The position numbers and the translations under genes are program-made. A stretch of 49,948 nucleotides of DNA from Thermoleophilia bacterium UBA2241 (GTDB lineage Bacteria > Actinomycetota > Thermoleophilia > UBA2241): assembly GCA_002347645.1 (NCBI GenBank), contig DDYF01000003.1, forward strand, positions 853 to 50,800, in the 5' to 3' direction. Below, one piece after another: positions 10,801 through 17,348 of this stretch. The notes below the pieces were generated by a model. That model saw only the letters and a program-made list of their open reading frames with translations. It was not told where the DNA came from and did not search any database. Within the stretch, counting starts at the first letter, position 1. Each line of letters opens with the position of its first letter.

Positions 10801-11136
10801 CGTGATGCGCTGGGCCGGCGCCGGCGCGCCGCCGTCACCGACCTCGCCCTCGCCGTGGCGCGCGAGCTCGGCTTGGAGGATGAGGCGACGCGGAGCATCG
10901 TCGCCACCACGTCGGCGTGCCTGGAGAGCGCACCCGGAGGGTCGAACGCGACCGGCACGGCGGAACGCGTCGCGCTCCTTGCAGCCGCCTACGAGGAGCT
11001 GGTCACCCGACCGCCGTATCACCCGCGGGTCTCAGAGGCGGACGCCCTGGAGGAACTGCGTTCCAGCGCCCTGTTCACGGAGGACCCGCGCATCGCCGGG
11101 GCGTTCGAAGTGGTGCTGGCGAGGCCGCAGACCTGA
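4846..11136 (+). CDS. MerR-type HTH + eight GAF + HD-GYP + GGDEF giant c-di-GMP signalling protein
   Basis: A 2096-aa protein. Residues 10-60 form a MerR/BldC/excisionase-type helix-turn-helix (SEAADALGVSLNTLRRW, GGHRRYRR). Eight GAF-like sensor domains follow, about 85-240, 300-415 (weak), 420-585, 592-752, 762-925, 932-1088, 1095-1265 and 1268-1435. The HD-GYP phosphodiesterase domain (about 1438-1625) has all expected ligands: LGHAARVAAY, LHDIGKIGV, RRHPVYSADI, HHHERYDGTGYP and VVDAYDAM. A Cache/PAS-like linker precedes the GGDEF domain (about 1794-1958), which has an intact YGGEEF and an RxxD I-site (RQVD) five residues upstream. The C-terminus (about 1990-2096) resembles the end of a second, decayed HD-GYP domain. 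No membrane segment is seen, so it should be cytosolic. It could make and degrade c-di-GMP and bind DNA directly. ATG at 4846 follows an AGGGGA ribosome site. Confidence 0.9.
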   Translation: MRVGKADGDTWFRLSEAADALGVSLNTLRRWSDSGKLACYRSPGGHRRYRRAELETLLQRQSTSGGAPKAPDGQHYADHGSSLGDARLAGAQTALDTLAQAAAEGVGVTACVLAAVDGDGLLRVVASRAAMGYSVPSPGEALRRESTPVADEVQHTHRRVVVADLRATNLLTPTEVASCRAHGEAAVLALPLAIAGRLFGVLVLTEHRAPRAFTGANITFAEFIARQAAGIIATAVAGDEAPARDQTPLPEPLSQDSPGASAAAPSANGVHGVATAGRDVPERPVVTGSPPAFARDVRPSVLAFRRLLRELSPSATCTVHLLSGEVLRRLVTTDDAAEPAPCGADDEALVAALRTSEPRVIHPDSGAALVAALRVEGRAVGVVELAGVPADELERLSMHLGPAFELLAASISSHTTAGALRRRVHDLETVAQAGVEDAAHLSTDEVLQSVIQRLSEVTRSPVADVYAVEGGTLRALISFDGGRVDPEWEGVVIPLARYPCSLRAVETGEVAIATSLDDPILGENGRFSLERWGYQSQLSLPLIAGDRVIGLVELSDYVPRDFADDLELITGLGRVAAQALENARLFELVERRTRILNELVEIGTFASTCRDSQTVLRHVAERLLRTLDAANCDIYQTSDEGLRCVASFDRSGFDDEALGRLLDVAKYPTLARAVTTGQVLVVSGPDDPQLSEPERELYREYGFNSEVCVPLLVNEALFGLIDIYDTRPRQYSEYLPFLRSLGMSLAGAFASSLLFEQLEHRASVLREIVELGAIAAQGGELEELLATIAGRLRTTIGVADCDVFELLGDQLRCLASVDERGPDLEALGSVVEVSTYPVIDLAIRTREPMVVATIDDPRVTDDERADYAEWGFQSLTSIPLVFGEEVLGVLDVFDTRARDYAEYLDFLRTVGQIIAGAIHNARLLSELTARNRELAELVELGRAQQVPGETMPRVHALARGISEVVDAAGCQIFARRHDGFRCLVTWEDGSFRDDGEGSLLDLERFPASRRAIEERRIVALESSELAAADVGEPPRDDEAAWRCDLLVPLVAKERLVGLLRVYDRIPRDPRDQVDFLQSAGQIVATALENDQLVERLERANEQLAHLVEAGLEFGSTLEPDVVLRSAARRLLAAASGTACDIYAIEGDALRCLTSVDLQGSDASFVGTVYPLEHLGAVRDAIADGRPLTVRDMLTDQRVSAFERNENLRYGHRAKVELPLVAGGVIVGLASVFDDRPRDFGDLELLRGIAQVAANAIANAGLFDAVERSAERVALVGDVSFELSSSLDLDEVLHNTAYRLCALAGVPCCDIYTLGPGEQLTCVVSLVDGVTDGGWQGRTFSLDRWSALRTAVERRMPIVIASPDDPLLNDEERGLMREHGETAEVVFPLISKDTVIGVLELLETKGPRRFGQDEIDTIGAICRVAAMAISNARLYADIKRMHLGNLKALSSALNAKDYYTLGHAARVAAYIVLLGEELGWEPGLLRSVEEAAYLHDIGKIGVADRVLLKQGTLNAREWELMRRHPVYSADIIHPLFSDELTAGVRHHHERYDGTGYPDGLAGDRIPLIARAMCVVDAYDAMSFRRPYRQALSYAACREELARCAGTQFDPDMVAAFERVLMRLHEGKREAEAVAGMAAGRLDAAAHATLRGPEDEGSEAYRRVVQTLRAVRDEHPPTRSVTTFVRRGQSTMLVADAEEDERHRSHIGDQTFSDEEIACLFTGEPVDRTVLFVDQSGVWLSGAAPIRDERGEVVAVVNADLPASTGATQIDGLRSDVTQTFAAMVADAAATLGHLELEATTDALTGLYNHRYLHERLDEEIERCVLDGGRLALLLIDLDDFRVYNDRHGHSMGDRALRTIARAIESSLRQVDLAARYGGEEFAVILIDADETGALEVAERIRNGIVHTELGEGRDHLSVSIGLALCPADARVKEELLDKADWAMVLAKRRGRDQVVAFGVEHGTLGPERAAALPVGRAPALARVAEARDALGRRRRAAVTDLALAVARELGLEDEATRSIVATTSACLESAPGGSNATGTAERVALLAAAYEELVTRPPYHPRVSEADALEELRSSALFTEDPRIAGAFEVVLARPQT

Positions 11137-11157
11137 GCCGGAAGGTCGCCGCGACAC

Positions 11158-11331
11158 TCAGGCGCCCAGATAGGCGCAGACGTACTGACCGACGGTGTTG
11201 TCGGCCGACGCACGATGCATGACGGTGAGCAGACGGCACAGCGACTGGTCGTCGCCGACGATCGTCGTTCCCACGTCGTCGTAGCGCGCCAACAGCCGCT
11301 CGACCACGAGTTCCCTCTCTTTGCGTGTCAC
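11158..11331 (-). CDS. Small hypothetical protein (57 aa)
   Basis: A short leftward frame starting at GTG 11331 with AGGTGG upstream and ending in TGA. Codon third positions are mostly G or C, as in neighbouring genes, and the product begins VTRKERELVVERLLARYDDV. No family is recognised. The protein is soluble and mixed alpha in appearance, convergent with the giant signalling gene. It could be a chance frame, but its ribosome site and codon bias favour a real gene. Confidence 0.45.
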   Translation of the reverse strand: MTRKERELVVERLLARYDDVGTTIVGDDQSLCRLLTVMHRASADNTVGQYVCAYLGA

Positions 11332-11572
11332 GGGGCCACCTCGCTGCTCGCTTGCTCCACACACAGACTCGGACCCCGCGCGGCCCGAATGAATGGAACG
11401 ACCGTCTACAGCTCTCGCCGGATGCCGCGGCGGCCGGCAGGAGCCACCGCGTCTACCGAGAACACGTCGCCAGAAGGGACCGTGAAGGACGACGAGGCGC
11501 CCGTGAGACGGGAACAGACACGGCCGGGCGCGCCGCACGGCGCAGGCCGGGCACCGAGACCCGCGGCATGGC
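11332..11572. other. Intergenic stretch before tRNA-Ala
   Basis: No frame with convincing codon bias or ribosome site is seen here. It separates the small leftward gene from the tRNA promoter and I find no repeat or recognisable RNA in it. Confidence 0.4.
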
Positions 11573-11601
11573 TTGCCGGTAAGCCGGGAATGCCGTATAA
11601 C
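11573..11601 (+). promoter_or_regulatory. tRNA-Ala promoter
   Basis: TTGCCG (11573-11578), a 17-bp spacer and TATAAC (11596-11601) form a good sigma-70-type promoter with predicted initiation near 11608, about 27 bases before the mature tRNA. Confidence 0.65.
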
Positions 11602-11634
11602 GAGACGTCCCCGGCTGCGGGGATCTCCTTCGGT

Positions 11635-11710
11635 GGGGCATTAGCTCAGCTGGGAGAGCGCCTGGATCGCACCCAGGAGGTCAGCGGTTCGATTCCGCTA
11701 TGCTCCACCA
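11635..11710 (+). tRNA. tRNA-Ala (CGC anticodon)
   Basis: A 76-nt cloverleaf with encoded CCA. The acceptor stem is GGGGCAT/ATGCTCC (one G-T wobble), followed by a D-arm AGCTCAGCTGGGAGAGC. The anticodon stem CCTGG/CCAGG encloses the loop ATCGCAC, giving anticodon CGC for GCG alanine codons. The T-arm contains GGTTCGATTCC. It is a single tRNA gene, with no other RNA gene adjacent. Confidence 0.95.
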
Positions 11711-11816
11711 CCCTCGTTCATCCACCGTGCATGCGTGGACGCCCTGCCTGCGCGTGCCGGCACCCGCGTCAGGCGTCGCGTGGAGCGCGTCCCCTACGGC
11801 ATGTGGGAGGCTGAGC

Positions 11817-12149
11817 ATGGACGGCGGCACGATCGGCATGATCGGCGGGATCGCTGGGGGGCTCATCGGAGTCGCGGGCGGGGTCATCGGGACGCGGGCG
11901 TCGCTGAGACGGGCGCGGACGCCCGCCGAGCGACGCCTGGTCGTCCGTGCCGCCGCGGTCCTTTGGACGGCCGTCGCCGTCCTCGCCGCGGTGCTGCTAC
12001 TGATGCTGGCGGGTGCCGTCCCGTACTGGGCGTATCTCGTCGTCATGTGCGTCTTCTTCATCGCACTCGGCCCGGCGATCGCGCTCGTCAACCGACGAGA
12101 GCGTGACCTGCGGCGCCGTGATCCCGCAGGGGACGACGAACGACCTTGA
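11817..12149 (+). CDS. Small membrane protein of unknown function
   Basis: A 110-aa protein starting at ATG 11817 with GGGAGG about 6 bases upstream. It has a glycine-rich N-terminal hydrophobic segment (GMIGGIAGGLIGVAGGVIG) and two further transmembrane segments around residues 45-68 and 70-92, ending in a basic tail (NRRERDLRRRD). No enzymatic motif is visible. Its stop overlaps the TTG start of the downstream methyltransferase gene, so the two are probably co-translated. Confidence 0.7.
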   Translation: MDGGTIGMIGGIAGGLIGVAGGVIGTRASLRRARTPAERRLVVRAAAVLWTAVAVLAAVLLLMLAGAVPYWAYLVVMCVFFIALGPAIALVNRRERDLRRRDPAGDDERP

Positions 12150-12784
12150 GCGACGCCGCCTACTACCGTGACGCCAAGCCGGTGCTCCTCGAACTGCTCG
12201 ACCCGGCCGGACTGCGCGTCCTCGACGCCGGCTGCGCGGCGGGTCTCAACGGGGAGCTTCTGAAGCGCGCCGGGGCACGGGAGGTGTGGGGCATCGAGCT
12301 CGACGGGGCGGCGGCGGACGAGGCCCGCCGCCGCCTGGACCACGTCGCGACCGCGGACCTCGCGAGGGTCACGCTCGAGCAGGTGGGCGGGGAGCCGTTC
12401 GACGCGATCCTGGCGATCGACGTCCTGGAGCATCTCGCCGATCCGGCGGCAGCCTTGGCCCGACTGGTCGGGATGCTCCGCGCCGGCGGTGAGCTCGTCG
12501 CGTGCATCCCCAACGTCGCTCACATCTGGGTGATGGCGAACCTTCTCGCCAAGCGCTGGCCGCAGAAGGAGAGCGGGATCTTCGACCGGACGCACCTGCG
12601 GTTCTTCGCCAAGCGGGACATGGTCGGTCTGCTCCGCGACGCCGGCCTGGAAGTCGTCGAGGTGCGGCCCTACTTCACGCGCTATCGAAGCCTGCGGGCC
12701 CTCGCGCTCGTCATGTCGCTGTACGTGTTGCGCGACTACTGGGCGCGGCAGTTCCTCCTCGTGGCGCGGAAGCCCGTGCGCTGA
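12146..12784 (+). CDS. Class I SAM-dependent methyltransferase
   Basis: A 212-aa soluble methyltransferase. Motif I VLDAGCAAG lies near residue 25 (SAM-binding glycine loop), an acidic residue ends strand 2 (GIELD), and the post-motif segment AIDVLEHLADP resembles the UbiG/Methyltransf_11/23 families that act on small molecules, lipids or glycans. The substrate cannot be inferred. The start is TTG at 12146, overlapping the previous stop by 4 nt, and this is the only start that keeps the SAM domain complete. A strong bidirectional terminator follows. Confidence 0.85.
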   Translation: MSDAAYYRDAKPVLLELLDPAGLRVLDAGCAAGLNGELLKRAGAREVWGIELDGAAADEARRRLDHVATADLARVTLEQVGGEPFDAILAIDVLEHLADPAAALARLVGMLRAGGELVACIPNVAHIWVMANLLAKRWPQKESGIFDRTHLRFFAKRDMVGLLRDAGLEVVEVRPYFTRYRSLRALALVMSLYVLRDYWARQFLLVARKPVR

Positions 12785-12794
12785 CCTCACCAGC

Positions 12795-12835
12795 AAGGGC
12801 TGAGGCGCGGCGCTCAGCGCCGCGCCTCAGCCCTT
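12795..12835. terminator. Bidirectional terminator between methyltransferase and hypA
   Basis: Two 20-bp arms (AAGGGCTGAGGCGCGGCGCT at 12795-12814 and its complement at 12816-12835) form an almost continuous palindrome that overlaps the hypA stop codon. It serves two converging genes. Confidence 0.75.
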
Positions 12836-13183
12836 GTCGTCGATACCGACGTCCGTGAGCTGGACCATGGGAGCGGTCGGGTCGAGGCGCACCGCGGCCG
12901 ACCCGCACTGCGGACACCTAGGCTGCGGTGCCTCCGTCGAGAACTGGTCACTGCACTTGAGACACGTCGCGGAGACGGGCGCCCACGCGAGATGAAGGTG
13001 CGCGCCCTTGAAGAGCTCGTCCTCGTCGGTCAGCATCTCGAAGTACATCTCGATGGAGTCGAAGGTGAAGTCGGCCGCCGGGGTCATGGTGAGGTACAGA
13101 TCGGTGACTTTGCGCGCGCTGTTGGCCACAGCGACCTCGCGGGCGCGGTCGATGATGCCTTGCGTGATGCCCAGCTCGTGCAC
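12827..13183 (-). CDS. hypA: Hydrogenase nickel-incorporation protein HypA
   Basis: A 118-aa HypA/HybF metallochaperone that delivers nickel to [NiFe] hydrogenase, and in some bacteria to urease. The N-terminal VHEL supplies the nickel-binding His2 (HELGITQ), and the zinc ribbon is formed by CLKC and CPQC about 15 residues apart. The start is GTG at 13183, preceded by GGGAGGG. Only this hyp gene is in view, so hydrogenase structural and other maturation genes must lie elsewhere if they exist. It diverges from the oxidoreductase gene to its right. Confidence 0.9.
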   Translation of the reverse strand: MHELGITQGIIDRAREVAVANSARKVTDLYLTMTPAADFTFDSIEMYFEMLTDEDELFKGAHLHLAWAPVSATCLKCSDQFSTEAPQPRCPQCGSAAVRLDPTAPMVQLTDVGIDDKG

Positions 13184-13489
13184 GGTGCTCCCTCCCTTGC
13201 TGCGGGTCCTCTCATCATAGCGTCGGAGCAGACTGCCCCCACGAGACTCAAGGGAGTGCCGGCCGCGAACCACGGCGCAAGACCCGCCGTAGACGACGAA
13301 TACCCGCACTCCGCGTGCCTCCGCACGACGAGAATCGTGGCCGAGGCCGCTTGTGGGCAGCAGCTTCGTTTGATAGAACCCAAGCACCGCACACGAACCT
13401 GCGGCGCGAGAGGCGCCACGGGAGGACGAGCCGTCCCGGACGGCCGGGTGCTCATGCCCGGCTGCGGGATGCCGTGGAAGGAGAAGCAC
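13184..13489. other. Divergent intergenic region (hypA / oxidoreductase)
   Basis: A 306-base spacer containing both ribosome binding sites and presumably divergent promoters. I see no hairpin, RNA motif or coding frame with convincing support. Weak -10-like AT-rich islands exist but none has a paired -35. Confidence 0.4.
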
Positions 13490-14734
13490 ATGAAGGTACT
13501 CATCGTCGGCGCCGGCATGCAGGGTCAGGTCCTCACCTGGAACCTGGGCCGCAACCCGGCCGTCACCGAGATCCTCGTCACCGACTACGACGAGTCGCGG
13601 GCGAAGTTCGTCGCGGGGCAGGTCGGCAACGGCAAGGCGACGGGCGCCTTCATCGATGCGTCGGACGTCGACGCGATGGCGAAGGCGGGCGACGGGGCGA
13701 AGCTGATCGTCAATGCTGTCATCCCTGAGTTCAACATGGGGATCATGCGTGCCTGCCTCAAGTGCGGCGCCGCCTATCTCGACATGGCGTCGGGCCAGAC
13801 GCGGACCAAGACCATCGACGAGGCCTTCCTCGAGCAGATGACCCTGGCCGACGACCTCGCCAAGGCCGGCATCACTGCCCTGCTCAGCACCGGCATGGAC
13901 CCGGGTGTCACCAACACCTTCGCGGGCATCGGCTATCAGGACCTCGACAAGTGCTTCGAGATCCGCATCAAGGACTACGCCTTGTTCGACAGCCCTGTGC
14001 CGCTGCAGGTGTGGAGCCAGGAGACCTACTACACCGACTGCGCGCAGCCGCCACTCCTCTACGAGGACGGCGAGTTCAAGCGCGTCGAGATCTTCGGCCG
14101 CCGCGAGAAGTACATGTTCCCCGAGCCGTTCGGCCTCGGCACGGTCATCTGCCACGACCACGAAGAGGTGGCGACGCTGCCGCGCCTGTTGGCCGGCACG
14201 TGGGGTGAGAAGGGCCTCCACTACGTCGACTTCAAGATGGGCGGCGACCCGGACGGCGCCGCCATCGACGCTGACCTTGCGCTGGTGGGTTCGGGCATGA
14301 CGAGCAAGTATCCGGTCAAGCTGAAAGACGGGACCGAAGTGCGCCCGATCGACGTCTTCGTCGCCACGCTGCCGCCGAACCCGCCGGCCGACGAACTCGC
14401 CAAGCTCGCCCTCGCCGGCGAGATCACCGACTTCGGTGTCGTGACCGTCGACTGCATCGGTGAGAAGAAGGGCAAGCCGGCGAGCATCGCCTTCAACATC
14501 TTCCCGCCCGACATCAAGTGGGTGAACTCGCAGATCCCCGGCGCCACCTGCGTGAGCTACGGGACCAGCACCCCGGCGAGCATCTACGCCGAGTTCATCG
14601 TCGAGGGCAAGATCGCCGCCGCAGGCATCGTCTGCCCCGAGATCCTGCCGCGCAACGTCCAGGACGCGTTCTGCGCGGAGTGTGTGAGGCGCAACATGCC
14701 GATCACGCGGACCGACACGGCGCACATCGCCTGA
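13490..14734 (+). CDS. Saccharopine dehydrogenase-family NAD(P)-dependent oxidoreductase
   Basis: A 414-aa cytosolic oxidoreductase. A Rossmann nucleotide-binding motif opens the protein (VLIVGAGMQG, GxGxxG type), followed by an acidic strand-2 end (VTDYDESRA) and segments typical of the saccharopine dehydrogenase/LYS9/carboxynorspermidine synthase superfamily (CLKCGAAYLDMASG, GMDPGVTN). The substrate is probably an amino-acid-derived secondary amine, but the family is too broad to say which. ATG 13490 has AAGGAG seven bases upstream. It is transcribed alone and ends at a terminator shared with the GNAT gene. Confidence 0.85.
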   Translation: MKVLIVGAGMQGQVLTWNLGRNPAVTEILVTDYDESRAKFVAGQVGNGKATGAFIDASDVDAMAKAGDGAKLIVNAVIPEFNMGIMRACLKCGAAYLDMASGQTRTKTIDEAFLEQMTLADDLAKAGITALLSTGMDPGVTNTFAGIGYQDLDKCFEIRIKDYALFDSPVPLQVWSQETYYTDCAQPPLLYEDGEFKRVEIFGRREKYMFPEPFGLGTVICHDHEEVATLPRLLAGTWGEKGLHYVDFKMGGDPDGAAIDADLALVGSGMTSKYPVKLKDGTEVRPIDVFVATLPPNPPADELAKLALAGEITDFGVVTVDCIGEKKGKPASIAFNIFPPDIKWVNSQIPGATCVSYGTSTPASIYAEFIVEGKIAAAGIVCPEILPRNVQDAFCAECVRRNMPITRTDTAHIA

Positions 14735-14756
14735 CCGGCCCGCCTTCTCTGTCTGG

Positions 14757-14794
14757 CCAGGGCGGCGGCTCCGCACCCGGAGCCGCCGCCCTGG
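14757..14794. terminator. Bidirectional terminator (oxidoreductase / GNAT)
   Basis: A 17-bp stem (CCAGGGCGGCGGCTCCG at 14757-14773, complement at 14778-14794) with a CACC loop, followed by TTCCT. It lies between convergent genes. Confidence 0.75.
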
Positions 14795-14797
14795 TTC

Positions 14798-15538
14798 CTA
14801 CCTCAGGTCCTTCGCGTAGATCTCCTCGCAACGCTCGACGCGCATCCCCGCCTTGAGGTACAGGGCGAGCGCCCCCGTCGCGTTCTGTGCGTCGACGCCC
14901 AGCCTCACCGTGCGCCTGCCGCGCTCGTGAGCAAGCAGGAAGGCCCGCGTGAGGAGGGCGAGGCCGAGCCCCCGGCCTCGCCACGGCCGCCTCACCGAGA
15001 GCGAGTCGACAAAGGACTCGTTCTCGTCCAGGAAGGAGAGTGACTCCCCCGCGATCTCCGCTCCTTCCCAGGCGACGAGCCAGAGCGACGGGTCGAAGCC
15101 CGCCCGCTGTCGAGAATGGGCGCGCCACTCCTCCAGCGTCGACGGGGAGGAGAGGAAGTGGTCGGCGAAGGCCTCCCCCGTCACCGGCGCGCCGTGGACG
15201 GCGAGCTCCGAGGCGTGCCTCTCGATCTCCTGCAGGAGCGCATCGCCCAGACCCAGACCGCGGTACCGCGGATGGACGAAGGGCTCGGCCTCGCCCTGCG
15301 CTTCGTCCCCCCAGAAGAGGAAGCCGAACGCCGCCAGACGCCCGCCCCGCGCCTCGACGACCCACGTGTTCCGCTCGAGGTCCATCTTGGGATCGGCGCA
15401 GTGTGCCGCGAGCTCCAACGGGCTGCGCCGCCTCTCGTCGGCCTCCTCGCTCTCCACGTCGTCCAGCAGCTGTTGGGCGGCCGCGGTGTCGGCCGGCGTG
15501 GTGTGCCGCAGGATGAAGCCGTCGGGCAGCGAGGTCAC
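14798..15538 (-). CDS. GNAT-family N-acetyltransferase (two GNAT-like halves)
   Basis: A 246-aa protein with two acetyltransferase-like halves. The N-terminal half has the acetyl-CoA loop RYRGLGLGDAL (about residue 93), and the C-terminal half has RRPWRGRGLGLALL (about residue 188) and NATGALALYLKAGM. The architecture resembles mycothiol synthase (MshD)-like tandem GNATs, but the substrate is unknown. GTG 15538 overlaps the stop of the upstream peptidase remnant by 4 nt (GTGA), indicating translational coupling. It ends with TAG next to the terminator. Confidence 0.8.
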   Translation of the reverse strand: MTSLPDGFILRHTTPADTAAAQQLLDDVESEEADERRRSPLELAAHCADPKMDLERNTWVVEARGGRLAAFGFLFWGDEAQGEAEPFVHPRYRGLGLGDALLQEIERHASELAVHGAPVTGEAFADHFLSSPSTLEEWRAHSRQRAGFDPSLWLVAWEGAEIAGESLSFLDENESFVDSLSVRRPWRGRGLGLALLTRAFLLAHERGRRTVRLGVDAQNATGALALYLKAGMRVERCEEIYAKDLR

Positions 15539-15981
15539 GGCCGGGGCCTTGGGTCGAGATCACCGGCCGGTTCAGGGGCGTCCCCCGACACCCCGCAGTA
15601 GCGCATCGCCGCGACGACCAAGGTCTGTGCCGCGCCGACGACCTCGGCCACCGCGACCGACTCGTCGGGCCCGTGGCAGTCGTGGACGCTGCTTGCGCCG
15701 AAGAGCACCGTAGGGATCCGGCCGACGTTGACGAGGAGCCGCATGTCGGACCCGTAGGTGACGCCGACCGGAGCGGTGTTCGTAGCCAGGGTGTCCCGGG
15801 CGGCGCCGAGCTCGTCGTGGGCAACTCGCGCCTTGCCGACGTCGATCTGCGCCGTGCAGCGCCAGCGCAGCGAGTCGGCGGCGGCCATCGCCTCGTCGGG
15901 CCGCCGCGCGACGGCTCGCGGCAGCCGGCCGACCATCCCTCGTGCTCCGTAGGACCTGGTCAAGAGCGGAACTTCCCGCAC
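15535..15981 (-). pseudogene. Truncated M20-family peptidase (C-terminal remnant)
   Basis: About 148 codons whose C-terminal part matches the end of M20 metallopeptidases/acetylornithine deacetylases: GSDMRLLVNVGRIPTVLFG, and HGPDESV with a ligand-type His. The N-terminal two thirds of such enzymes (usually near 400 aa), with the first His/Asp/Glu zinc ligands, are missing; the acetamidase gene ends 2 bases upstream instead. The frame is intact to its stop and coupled to the GNAT gene. I infer an internal deletion that left the tail. A translated but inactive fragment is possible from GTG 15981. Confidence 0.65.
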
Positions 15982-15983
15982 AC

Positions 15984-16883
15984 TCAGACGAGCGGCCGCC
16001 CGTACGGGGCCAGCAGGTCCTTGGCCAAGGTGAAGCGCGCCGTCTTGAGCGGGTCCACGACCTGCGACACCCGCAGGTCGCCCGCCGCGCTCATCAGCAT
16101 GGTGGCCGCGGCCGCCGTGAGGCCCAGGCGACCCATCAGCAGGTCGGCCATGTCGCGTGTGGCCAGCGTCGTCGCCTCGTCGAGCGTCTCGGCCGAGGCG
16201 ACCGTCGCGACCACCTCCGGCGTCTCGACGATGGGGTTGACGATGCGCAGGTCGCGGCGCGTGGTCAGGCGCAGCGTGACACGGCCCGCGACCTCCACAC
16301 CCGTGCCGCAGATCTCCCCGTCGCCCATGGCTGCGTGGAGGTCTCCCGCTGCCAGCAGCGCGCCGGGAGCCGACACCGGCAAATAGACGGTCGCGCCCTC
16401 GCAGACGAGCACCGTGTCGAGGTTGCCGCCGTGGGAGCCGGGCGTGCCGGTCGGCACGGCCTCGCCGCTGGGCGCCACGCCGAGCACGCCGATCATCGGT
16501 CGCGCCGGCACCTCGACTCCGTCCGCCAGCCGCACCACGCCGTCGACCACGGGCACCAGGCGCTCCTCAGTCTGCGTGAAGCGTTCGGCGAGCACGCCGA
16601 AGCCGTCGCTCACAGCCATCACACCCTGTCGGTCTATCTCGATACGCTCGATGTGGACCGCCAGGACGTCGCCTGGACGCGCGCCCTCCACGTAGACCGG
16701 TCCCGTCGCCGGGTTGATCTGCTCCCAGTCGACCGATCCCAGCGTGTCGCCCGGCCTTCGGACCTGGTCGCTGAAACAGTCTGCGGGCTCGAGTTCGACG
16801 ACGGCGCCGTCGGGGACGCGCACGACAGGGGGTGCGTCGGCAGCGAGCGCGAACACGTGCCGGTCTTTGGGGATGCTGATCAT
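15984..16883 (-). CDS. Acetamidase/formamidase family protein
   Basis: A 299-aa FmdA/AmdA-family hydrolase, expected to release ammonia from short amides such as formamide or acetamide. Typical segments are VYVEGARPGDVLAVHI, GSHGGNLDT, GDLHAAMGDGEICGTGVE and RDMADLL. ATG 16883 gives a start of the usual kind (MISIPKDRHVFAL); no strong ribosome site is visible, so translation may be coupled to the upstream hypothetical gene 23 bases away. It is followed directly by the peptidase remnant. The natural substrate is not determined. Confidence 0.85.
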   Translation of the reverse strand: MISIPKDRHVFALAADAPPVVRVPDGAVVELEPADCFSDQVRRPGDTLGSVDWEQINPATGPVYVEGARPGDVLAVHIERIEIDRQGVMAVSDGFGVLAERFTQTEERLVPVVDGVVRLADGVEVPARPMIGVLGVAPSGEAVPTGTPGSHGGNLDTVLVCEGATVYLPVSAPGALLAAGDLHAAMGDGEICGTGVEVAGRVTLRLTTRRDLRIVNPIVETPEVVATVASAETLDEATTLATRDMADLLMGRLGLTAAAATMLMSAAGDLRVSQVVDPLKTARFTLAKDLLAPYGRPLV

Positions 16884-16906
16884 GCCCGTGTCACACGGGG
16901 CCGGCC

Positions 16907-17311
16907 TCAGTCGCCGTGGATCTTGCGGCGCCACGGGCCCCACGTCGCCGGACGGCCCATCTCCGCGCCCTGATGCACGGGCTTGCCCTCGCGCTCCCTG
17001 AGCACGAGCAGGCCGTCGGCGTCGACCACGTCGACGGCGTCGGCCTGCATGAGGGCGAAGAGACTCACGACACCGACCGCGTCGGCAAGCCCCCCCAACT
17101 CATCGACCGACAGGGTGAAGTTGCTCAGGACGCGCTGCCAGCTCACTGTGAGACGGTCCCACGTCAGGTCGACGCGCTGGCCGCGGACGAGGAGAGCGAT
17201 GCTCGTGTCGTCGACAGCCGCGACGCGCCCCGAGCCACGCCAGAACACGAGCGGGAACTGCTGCCCGACCATGTCTTTGGCGCGGTGCTTCATCGTCTCG
17301 ATCGAGATCAT
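16907..17311 (-). CDS. Hypothetical protein (134 aa)
   Basis: Unrecognised soluble protein. ATG 17311 is preceded by AGGAGG at ideal spacing. The sequence has a beta-rich N-terminal half (FPLVFWRGSGRVAAVDD, VDLTWDRLTVSW) and a more helical second part (ALMQADAVDVVDADG), with no catalytic motif visible. It lies between trpS and the acetamidase gene in the same direction and may be co-transcribed with both. Confidence 0.7.
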   Translation of the reverse strand: MISIETMKHRAKDMVGQQFPLVFWRGSGRVAAVDDTSIALLVRGQRVDLTWDRLTVSWQRVLSNFTLSVDELGGLADAVGVVSLFALMQADAVDVVDADGLLVLREREGKPVHQGAEMGRPATWGPWRRKIHGD

Positions 17312-17348
17312 GCGTCCTCCTGTGGCTGCCGCGCCTAGTCTACCGCCG

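Noticed and set aside
11635..11710. The single tRNA as a possible tRNA-Pyl
   Set aside because: It has a normal cloverleaf, anticodon CGC (Ala), a full D-arm and T-arm, and none of the compact features or CUA anticodon of tRNA-Pyl.
13490..14703. Long open frames opposite the saccharopine-dehydrogenase-like gene and opposite gyrA, gyrB and recF
   Set aside because: Their products are compositionally biased shadows with no recognisable domain, while the opposite frames match known families throughout.
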